A DNA stretch of 11,523 nucleotides from an uncultured Ardenticatenia bacterium. GTDB taxonomy: Bacteria; Chloroflexota; Anaerolineae; Promineifilales; Promineifilaceae. Under the pieces are notes generated by a model, which had not been told where the DNA came from, ran no database searches, and saw nothing but the letters and a program-made list of their open reading frames with translations. Of this stretch, positions 6,562 to 11,523 are shown piece after piece. The stretch covers positions 1 to 11,523 of the forward strand of contig CALLZA010000263.1 in NCBI GenBank assembly GCA_937858165.1, written 5' to 3'. The translations under genes were made by a program, and so were the position numbers. The first letter of the stretch is position 1. Every line of letters starts with the position of its first letter.

Positions 6562-8820
6562 CTACTTTTTCTCGGTTCGCGAGCGGTTCAGCATGTTGAC
6601 CACACTCTGCCGCAACAGCACCGGTCGCAGACTGCGCCACTCTCGATGCGGGTCGAAGTCGGCATCGGTAGCGCGGGCCGGGCTGAACAAGCGCAGCACG
6701 TACTGGCGCGTCAGGTTGCGGATGGGCTGCTGCCCCTGAGGTACAGCGGCCACCAGCGCGTCAGCCTGCTCATAGGGCGTTTGCGCGGCGCGCCACGGAA
6801 TGCCCAGCACCCGCGCCCACTCGCCCAGCCGCAGATAGCTCCGGCCGACGTCTCCTTCCACGCCGCGGTTGTAGCGGTTGCCCGCCCACAGCGCCATCCC
6901 GGCGATGAGCAGCAGCGCCGCCCCCAGAGCCACCTGCCACCATGGCACGTCGCCCAACAGACCGCCGTCAGCCTGGTTGGCGGTGTCGCCCAGCAGACCG
7001 TCGGCCCGCTCCAGGTCGGCCAGCTCTTCGTCCAGCCCGAACAGTTCAGCGTTGGATATGGGCACAGACGGCTCGGCCGTCCCGCGGTCGGTGGCCGAGC
7101 TGGGCCGCTCGACGACGGGAATGGATTGCGTCGGCTCGAAGTGAATCCAGCCGTAGTCGGGGAAGTAGACCTCGACCCAGGTGTGGGCATTGACGGCCCG
7201 CACGCGGTAGTTCTGGGCCAGCGGGTCGTACTCGCCCAGCGCGTAGCCGCTGACCACGCGCGCCGGCACGCCTTGGGCGCGCAGCATAACGGCCATGGCC
7301 GCGGCGTAGTAGGTGCAATACCCCTGCTTCAGGTCGAACAGTACGTAGTCGAGCGGCTCAACGCCCTCCGGAGCGGCGGCAATCTGGTCATTGTAGTTTA
7401 TGTTGGCGCGCAGATAGTCGCGCACGGCGATGGCCTTGTCGTACGGGTTGCCGCTGTTGGCCGTGAGCTGCTCGGCCAGGTCGAGCGTGCGCGGCGTCAA
7501 CGTGTCGGGCAGTTGCAGATAGCGCGTGCGCACCCACTCCGGGTAGTCGGTGGACGCGGCGCGCAGGCTGGTGGCGTCGGCCGTCGAGACGCGCGAGGTG
7601 ACCTGATACTGATCCCCCTGGCGCAGGATGAAGCGCGAGCGCAGCGCCGTGACCAGCGTCTGGCCCTGCTCATCGTAGGTGGCATCGACCAACATCTGCC
7701 GGTCGGTGCTGAGCACTTCCGGCGCGGCATAGAGAAAGCTGGAGTTCGGCAGATAGTTAGTGACGGTCTGAGTAATGACCTCGCGACCCAGATTGACGGG
7801 CAAGTTGAGTGGCCCGTCGTCGGGGAAGTGGGTCGCCGGCTCCACGTCGCTTTCGACCACGCGCCAGCCGCCGTTGACGTAGGTGTCGTAGGCGATGGCC
7901 TGCCAGTAAACGCCGTAGGGCAACTCCTCCGACACGCGCACGTCCATGACCAGCGTGTTGCCGACGGTGCGCGGCCCGCCCAGGACCATCGTGTCAGCAT
8001 AGGGATCGCTTGTTCCCGCGCCATAGGAGCGTAACGACGAGAAGAGGCGCGTCCAGGTATCCTGGAAGGAGCGCCACGGGCCGCCGGCATCGGTCAGCAC
8101 TTCGCCAAAGCTGGCGCTGGCCTTCATGCCGGGCAAACTCCAGGCCAGCAGCAGCGCCAGCAGCGCCGCCAGTAGCCCGGCACGCATGAAGTCGAACTGA
8201 ATGGCCCGGTCATAGCGCACGGACTCATTGCGCCAGCGGCTCTCCTCGCCGGCCAGATAGGTGACAGCCACGAACAGCAGGGCCAACAAAGTGAAGATCG
8301 CCAGATAGACCAGCAGCGGCTTCGGCCCGTTGTAGTAGTAGACGACGCTGAGCAGCACGACGCCGATGGGGATGACAACACGCCAGACGTAGGTGCGGCG
8401 GAAGGTGAACCAGCCGGCCAGATAGCCCAGCAGCCAGAAGACGGCCGTCGTCTGGATGACGAAGACGATACCGTCGCGGCTGGTGCCGCCGTCGACGAGT
8501 TTTTGCAGCCACTCCACTTGCCGGCCCACCAGGTCGAATACACGCTCGCGCCACGGCCCATCGAACGGCAGCGTCGTGCCCACGAGCCAGGTGACGAAGA
8601 ACAGGCCGTAGATAATCGCAAAGAGATGGGCCGTACGGTCGGAGAAGGCGCTCTTGCCCAGCAACCAGCCGGCAACCAGCGCCAACGTGGCCGCGATGGG
8701 CACAATGTGCAGACCGTCGATCAGGTCGGCCTGCAGGATAGCCATACTGGCTACCAGGAGCATGGCCCACACGAGCAGGAAAGAGGGCCAACCATCCCGC
8801 AAGCGAGCGCTTGATTCCAT
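6562..8820 (-). CDS. TgpA-like membrane transglutaminase (DUF3488 - transglutaminase core - DUF4129)
   Basis: Membrane-anchored transglutaminase-like protein, 752 aa from the ATG. The N-terminal part has about seven hydrophobic helices (roughly 13-30, 38-55, 63-83, 118-138, 145-163, 168-190, 211-229), as in TgpA/DUF3488 proteins. A large external region follows (about 230-625). The catalytic core has C502 in QGYCTYYAAAMAVMLRAQGV and H546 in VNAHTWVEVYFP. The third triad position is E562 (WIHFEPT), where Asp is the classic residue; Glu occurs in many relatives. A last helix (about 628-647) leads to a cytoplasmic DUF4129-like tail with TPYEQADALVAAVP. The ATG at 8820 has AGGAG 9 nt upstream, while the TTG 9 nt earlier abuts that site. 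DUF58 and MoxR ATPase partners, frequent neighbours of this family, are absent here. A role in cell-envelope protein processing or cross-linking is inference. Confidence 0.92.
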   Translation of the reverse strand: MESSARLRDGWPSFLLVWAMLLVASMAILQADLIDGLHIVPIAATLALVAGWLLGKSAFSDRTAHLFAIIYGLFFVTWLVGTTLPFDGPWRERVFDLVGRQVEWLQKLVDGGTSRDGIVFVIQTTAVFWLLGYLAGWFTFRRTYVWRVVIPIGVVLLSVVYYYNGPKPLLVYLAIFTLLALLFVAVTYLAGEESRWRNESVRYDRAIQFDFMRAGLLAALLALLLAWSLPGMKASASFGEVLTDAGGPWRSFQDTWTRLFSSLRSYGAGTSDPYADTMVLGGPRTVGNTLVMDVRVSEELPYGVYWQAIAYDTYVNGGWRVVESDVEPATHFPDDGPLNLPVNLGREVITQTVTNYLPNSSFLYAAPEVLSTDRQMLVDATYDEQGQTLVTALRSRFILRQGDQYQVTSRVSTADATSLRAASTDYPEWVRTRYLQLPDTLTPRTLDLAEQLTANSGNPYDKAIAVRDYLRANINYNDQIAAAPEGVEPLDYVLFDLKQGYCTYYAAAMAVMLRAQGVPARVVSGYALGEYDPLAQNYRVRAVNAHTWVEVYFPDYGWIHFEPTQSIPVVERPSSATDRGTAEPSVPISNAELFGLDEELADLERADGLLGDTANQADGGLLGDVPWWQVALGAALLLIAGMALWAGNRYNRGVEGDVGRSYLRLGEWARVLGIPWRAAQTPYEQADALVAAVPQGQQPIRNLTRQYVLRLFSPARATDADFDPHREWRSLRPVLLRQSVVNMLNRSRTEKK

Positions 8821-8829
8821 ATTGCCCAA

Positions 8830-8835
8830 CTCCTC
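8830..8835 (-). promoter_or_regulatory. Ribosome binding site that sets the transglutaminase start
   Basis: GAGGAG on the minus strand, 9 nt before ATG 8820. The upstream TTG at 8829 directly touches this site with no spacer, so the ATG is preferred. Confidence 0.7.
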
Positions 8836-8885
8836 TTAAGAGATTCGCACCGACGGGCAGCCGGGCTGTCCGTCGCAAGCATTCT

Positions 8886-8922
8886 ATTATAGTGTGGCTT
8901 TTGGGTGTCAACAGGGTGACAA
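8886..8922 (-). promoter_or_regulatory. Candidate promoter and small inverted repeat for the transglutaminase gene
   Basis: On the minus strand, a perfect TTGACA (8906-8911) and a perfect TATAAT (8886-8891), but only 14 nt apart instead of about 17. A TAGAAT offset by 5 nt gives a 19-nt spacer. The -35 overlaps an inverted repeat TGTCA-6 nt-TGACA (8906-8921) that could be an operator. It lies in the 121-bp gap after surf1, so the transglutaminase need not depend on the oxidase genes. Confidence 0.45.
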
Positions 8923-8941
8923 CGAGTTACTCAGAAGGAAC

Positions 8942-9754
8942 TCATGCAGAGAACGGCGGCAGAGCGTCTGGTTCGGCCGTCGCCTCGCGCCGCAGCGAGC
9001 GATTGACGTAGAGGACGTAGCCCGCGCCCAGCCCCAGCGAGAAGATGAACCACTGCATGGCGTAGCTCAGATGGGACCCTTCAGACAGGTCGCTCTCCTT
9101 GGCAATCTCCATCGGCAGCATCTCGTCGCCGGCCACCGGCGCGGCCATGACGTAGAACGGAGCCAGCCGGTAGGGTAGCTCCTCTTGCAATGCGGCAACA
9201 TCGACGCGGTAGATCTCATCGTTGGGCGTCACCGGAGCCACAGACTCGGCTGTGCGCCGCCGCAGCGTCTCCGTCAGGGCAACGTAGCCGGTCACAGTCT
9301 GCGGCCCGGCGACCTCGTCGAAGGCGTGGTCCGCCTCGCGCTCGGCATCGGGAATCCAGCCGCGATCGACCAGGACGGCTCGGGGCACGCCATCGCCCTC
9401 GCCGGGCAAGAGTAGCGGCGTCAGGAGGTGGACGCCCGGTTGCCCGTTCCAGTTCTGCAACACGATTACCCGCTGCTGGGTAAAGTCATACTCGCCGGCC
9501 ACGGTCACATCGCGGTCGGCCAGGTCGGCGGGCACATCGCCCGGCGCGAGCGCGGCGTACTCGTCAAGCGCCGTGTTGAGGTCGATGGGCGCGGCCGATA
9601 GCGCCGCCGCCAACTGGGCATTGGCCGCCCGGCGCTCGGCCAGCCGGTCCAGTTGCCAGATACCCAACCGGGCCAACACCAACATGAGAGCCAGTACAGC
9701 CAGTGTTACCCACCGCCAACGGCGGCCGACCAGAGCACGCAGTAACTCAGCCAT
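8942..9754 (-). CDS. SURF1 family cytochrome c oxidase assembly protein
   Basis: SURF1 helps insert or deliver heme A during assembly of subunit I of aa3/caa3-type cytochrome oxidases. At 270 aa it has the standard layout: an N-terminal transmembrane helix (about 14-31) running into LGIWQLDRLAERRAAN (30-45, the LGxWQxxR motif), an extracytoplasmic domain with VLVDRGWIP (127-135), and a C-terminal helix within HLSYAMQWFIFSLGLGAGYV (228-247). The frame is open further upstream. ATG 9754 is chosen because GGGAG lies 9 nt before it and the N-terminal helix then has normal length. It begins 5 bp after the ctaG stop, implying translational coupling and joint expression with CtaG. Confidence 0.93.
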   Translation of the reverse strand: MAELLRALVGRRWRWVTLAVLALMLVLARLGIWQLDRLAERRAANAQLAAALSAAPIDLNTALDEYAALAPGDVPADLADRDVTVAGEYDFTQQRVIVLQNWNGQPGVHLLTPLLLPGEGDGVPRAVLVDRGWIPDAEREADHAFDEVAGPQTVTGYVALTETLRRRTAESVAPVTPNDEIYRVDVAALQEELPYRLAPFYVMAAPVAGDEMLPMEIAKESDLSEGSHLSYAMQWFIFSLGLGAGYVLYVNRSLRREATAEPDALPPFSA

Positions 9755-9759
9755 CGGCC

Positions 9760-10689
9760 CTATCTCCCGCCGCCGGCAATGCCCGGCGCAGCCAGTGCGT
9801 CCCCCTCGGCCCACGTCGCTTCTTTCGTCGCCGATTTGCGCCCCTCGCCACTCAGAATCATGAAGATGAGCGCCAGCGCCGTCATGAAGTGCATCATGTT
9901 ACCGGGGATCCACATGATGACGCCGCTGATGCGCTGGTCGTCCAGGGCGGAGATGCCCCACAGGCGCGGCATGTCGCTGTAGAAGGCATAGATGGGCTGC
10001 TGGCTAAAGGCCAGGACGATGCCCAGGGCCATATTGGGCGGGATGACAGCCAGGATGAAGGCGATCTTGGCCACGCGGCTCAGGTTCTTGTGCAGACGCG
10101 GCCCGGCCCCGCTGACAAGCCACCAGTAGAGCATGCCCGCGACGAACATGGTGACGTGCTCCAGATCGTGAACCCAATCGCTGCGCAGCGCGGCATTATA
10201 GAGGGCGGGGTCGTGCCAACCAATGATCGTGCCGACGAAGAGGAACCACACGGCCACCGGCGTGGTGATCAGGCGCAGGACGCGACCGATGGGCGACCGC
10301 TTGTGAATGACACGATTGAGCACCCCGCCTACCCCCAGCCGCAACGGCCCGGGCAAGCCCCACAGCAAAAACGGCAGTGGGTTGGGCAGCAGCAGCAGCG
10401 CCGGGGCGATCATGATCAGCAGTAGATGCTGGATCATGTGCATGAAGAACAACTGCTGGACAAGCACGTCTAACGGGGAGAGAAGCGCCACCGCGATGAC
10501 CAATAGACCGGCGATGTACGACACCGGCCGCCACGATGCGCCGAGGGTACGCCAGCCGCTGACGCGCCCGCCACGCGCCCGCAGCTGCCGCCAGCCGACA
10601 AGGAACAGCGCGCCCAGAATGAGCAGGGGGATGATGACTTCGGGGCGCCAACTCCACGACGAGAGTGCCGCCCGGGCGACGGGATCCAT
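9760..10689 (-). CDS. ctaG: caa3-type cytochrome oxidase assembly factor CtaG
   Basis: Polytopic membrane protein of the CtaG_Cox (PF09678) family, 309 aa. In Bacillus this factor is needed to form active caa3 oxidase, probably at the copper-loading step. It is not related to the Cox11-type CtaG of proteobacteria. Visible family features are LFFMHMIQHLLLIM with H84 and H88, GWHDPALYN with H159, WVHDLEHVTMFVAGMLYWW with H174 and H178, and MWIPGNMMHF with H267. These histidines in or near helices are plausible metal ligands. About seven hydrophobic helices are evident. The C-terminal tail (about 280-309) is polar. Upstream is a 90-bp gap after subunit III with a hairpin and a TACAAT box 7 nt before the ATG; downstream, surf1 follows within 5 bp. 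Confidence 0.93.
   Translation of the reverse strand: MDPVARAALSSWSWRPEVIIPLLILGALFLVGWRQLRARGGRVSGWRTLGASWRPVSYIAGLLVIAVALLSPLDVLVQQLFFMHMIQHLLLIMIAPALLLLPNPLPFLLWGLPGPLRLGVGGVLNRVIHKRSPIGRVLRLITTPVAVWFLFVGTIIGWHDPALYNAALRSDWVHDLEHVTMFVAGMLYWWLVSGAGPRLHKNLSRVAKIAFILAVIPPNMALGIVLAFSQQPIYAFYSDMPRLWGISALDDQRISGVIMWIPGNMMHFMTALALIFMILSGEGRKSATKEATWAEGDALAAPGIAGGGR
9764..9768 (-). promoter_or_regulatory. Ribosome binding site for surf1 inside the ctaG 3' end
   Basis: Minus-strand GGGAG, 9 nt before the surf1 ATG (9754) and within the last codons of ctaG. This fixes the surf1 start and supports coupled translation. Confidence 0.65.
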
Positions 10690-10696
10690 GGCTCCG

Positions 10697-10702
10697 ATTG
10701 TA
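10697..10702 (-). promoter_or_regulatory. Candidate -10 box placed for a leaderless ctaG mRNA
   Basis: TACAAT on the minus strand, five of six to TATAAT, only 7 nt before the ctaG ATG. Transcription from it would start at or next to the start codon. The only Shine-Dalgarno-like bases (CGGAG) are 2 nt from the ATG, too close to work well. No -35 is evident. Confidence 0.3.
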
Positions 10703-10729
10703 GCCGGGAAGGGGCGAAAGCGAAATGGA

Positions 10730-10767
10730 CGGGGCCGCAGCTCAGCGAACGTTCAGCCGCGACCCCG
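10730..10767 (-). terminator. Stem-loop after the subunit III gene (possible weak terminator or attenuator)
   Basis: Arms 10730-10747 and 10750-10767: 14 Watson-Crick pairs, plus two G-U pairs that form only in the minus-strand RNA, out of 18. The stem begins 12 nt after the coxC stop in the direction of transcription. What follows is only mildly T-rich (CATTTCGCTTTCG), not a proper T-tract, so full termination is doubtful. RNA stabilisation or attenuation before ctaG is equally possible. Confidence 0.4.
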
Positions 10768-10779
10768 GACGATAGTCGA

Positions 10780-11379
10780 TTAGACGACCTGGCCCATCAG
10801 ATAGAGGGCCGGGTAGAAGAACACCCAGACAACGTCGACAAAGTGCCAGTAGATGGCCGTGGCCTCTACACCCCAGTGGTCTTCCGGCGTATAGCGCCCC
10901 TTGCGGCCGTTCCACCAGATGATCACAATCAGGGCGACGCCGGTCAGGACGTGGATGGCGTGCATACCGGTCATGGCATAGAAGACACCGCCGTAGACGC
11001 CGTCGGCCGTCGATAGGTGGCCGAACAACTCGACGCCGAAGAGGTTCCCCTCCAGGCCAAAGACGTTCCACTCCAGCACGACAACCATGATGAAGAACAA
11101 CGTGCCCAGTGCCGCCGCCAGCAGCGCGCTACGCAGGAACGTCTTCTGGTCGCCGTGGGCCGCGCCCATCTCGGCGCGGTACATGAAGAAGCTGCTGAGC
11201 AACAGCACTGACGTGGCGATCAGGCCAATGACCTGGCTCAACTCCGGCCGCGTGTTGCCCCACAGCACGAAGCGCGACGTAAACAGCGCGCCGAACAGAA
11301 ACAGCTCGGCGAAGCAAAACAGCCACAGGCCCAGCCGGTTGGCGCGCCCCATGACGCCCACGGCGCTCACGTTGAGCAT
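10780..11379 (-). CDS. Heme-copper (cytochrome c) oxidase subunit III, short form
   Basis: Membrane subunit III of an aa3/caa3-type terminal oxidase, 199 aa. This matches the short bacterial form with about five helices (roughly 17-36, 51-68, 84-104, 137-156, 176-197). Signatures are RANRLGLWLFCFAELFLFG (12-30, with the conserved Glu at 25), FYAMTGMHAIHVLTG (133-147) and EATAIYWHFVDVVWVFFYPA (172-191). Together with CtaG and SURF1 it marks an oxidase cluster; subunits I and II are not in the window and would be expected upstream, past the right edge. The start is uncertain: ATG 11379 gives MLNVSAVG, ATG 11352 gives MGRANRL, and the frame opens at TTG 11400; none has a strong ribosome binding site. 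Bases beyond 11346 border an inverted copy of this gene's own 5' part, so the upstream sequence should be treated with care. Confidence 0.9.
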   Translation of the reverse strand: MLNVSAVGVMGRANRLGLWLFCFAELFLFGALFTSRFVLWGNTRPELSQVIGLIATSVLLLSSFFMYRAEMGAAHGDQKTFLRSALLAAALGTLFFIMVVVLEWNVFGLEGNLFGVELFGHLSTADGVYGGVFYAMTGMHAIHVLTGVALIVIIWWNGRKGRYTPEDHWGVEATAIYWHFVDVVWVFFYPALYLMGQVV

Positions 11380-11403
11380 GGACTTTCGCCCGTGCAACAA
11401 GTG

Positions 11404-11523
11404 CGCGCCAACCGGCTGGGCCTGGGGCCGTTTTGCTTCTTCGCGCTGTTTCTGTTCGGCGCGCCATTTTCGTCTCGCCTCGTGCTACGGGGCAAACACC
11501 GGCCGGCATGTGACGACGTCATT
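11404..11523 (+). repeat. Inverted, diverged copy of the subunit III gene 5' region at the window edge
   Basis: This 120-bp stretch aligns without gaps to the reverse complement of 11227-11346, at 96 of 120 positions. It reads in frame as a damaged subunit III start (RANRLGLGPFCFFALFLFG versus RANRLGLWLFCFAELFLFG). Mismatches number 5 in the first 60 bp and 19 in the last 60. The spacer between the arms is 57 bp. The rising error rate toward the edge, lack of indels and loss of conserved residues (W to G, W to R, the conserved Glu) fit a fold-back chimera with a low-quality read tail better than a second gene. A real head-to-head paralogue is the alternative. Confidence 0.85.

Noticed and set aside
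6541..8034. 497-aa open frame on the + strand
   Set aside because: Antisense to the transglutaminase gene; composition is Arg/Gln/Gly/Val-rich shadow with no motif.
8821..8829. TTG start for the transglutaminase
   Set aside because: GAGGAG directly abuts this TTG with no spacer; the ATG 9 nt further has proper spacing.
9755..9814. 20-residue longer SURF1 start
   Set aside because: It would overlap ctaG and add an Arg/Gly-rich leader before the transmembrane helix; GGGAG points to ATG 9754.
11401..11523. A second subunit III gene starting at GTG 11401 on the + strand
   Set aside because: The frame is open and similar to subunit III, but it loses conserved residues and its divergence rises toward the edge, which fits a sequencing or assembly fold-back better than a gene.

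Overview
This is a visibly GC-rich bacterial stretch with dense coding and short gaps. The caa3-type CtaG / SURF1 / short subunit III set implies an aerobic organism with a heme-copper oxidase. That set, the GC-rich codon use and gaps filled with short reiterated hairpins suggest a Chloroflexota (Anaerolineae/Caldilineae-like) genome. This is inference from style; no marker gene is present. The left edge cuts a gene, and the right edge looks like a contig end carrying an inverted artefact.

Left half, + strand (about 1-4545): a UPF0104/LPG-synthase-type membrane protein (5' truncated), a GT4 glycosyltransferase, a class I SAM-dependent methyltransferase and an AI-2E family transporter (PF01594). 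The first three make sense as a cell-surface glycan or glycolipid locus. The transporter appears to have its own promoter.

Right half, - strand (about 11379 down to 4612, in transcription order): cytochrome c oxidase subunit III, CtaG and SURF1 (both oxidase assembly), a TgpA-like membrane transglutaminase, and a soluble GAF-PAS class III adenylate cyclase. ctaG and surf1 are translationally coupled. The transglutaminase and the cyclase each have a candidate promoter. The two halves converge at 4545/4612 around a perfect 20-bp hairpin.

The most notable non-coding signal is that each of the five consecutive gaps from 944 to 6561 holds a reiterated element. Four are inverted repeats whose arms are built from 8-10-nt direct repeats (ACGCAAAG-, ACGCCAAGA- or CACAGAGG-like). 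One is a heptamer tandem tract with ACTG phased every 7-8 nt, running into a start codon. I see no CRISPR, IS, tRNA, rRNA or defence system. I found no convincing new gene system; the repeat family and the terminal inverted duplication are the things worth a second look.
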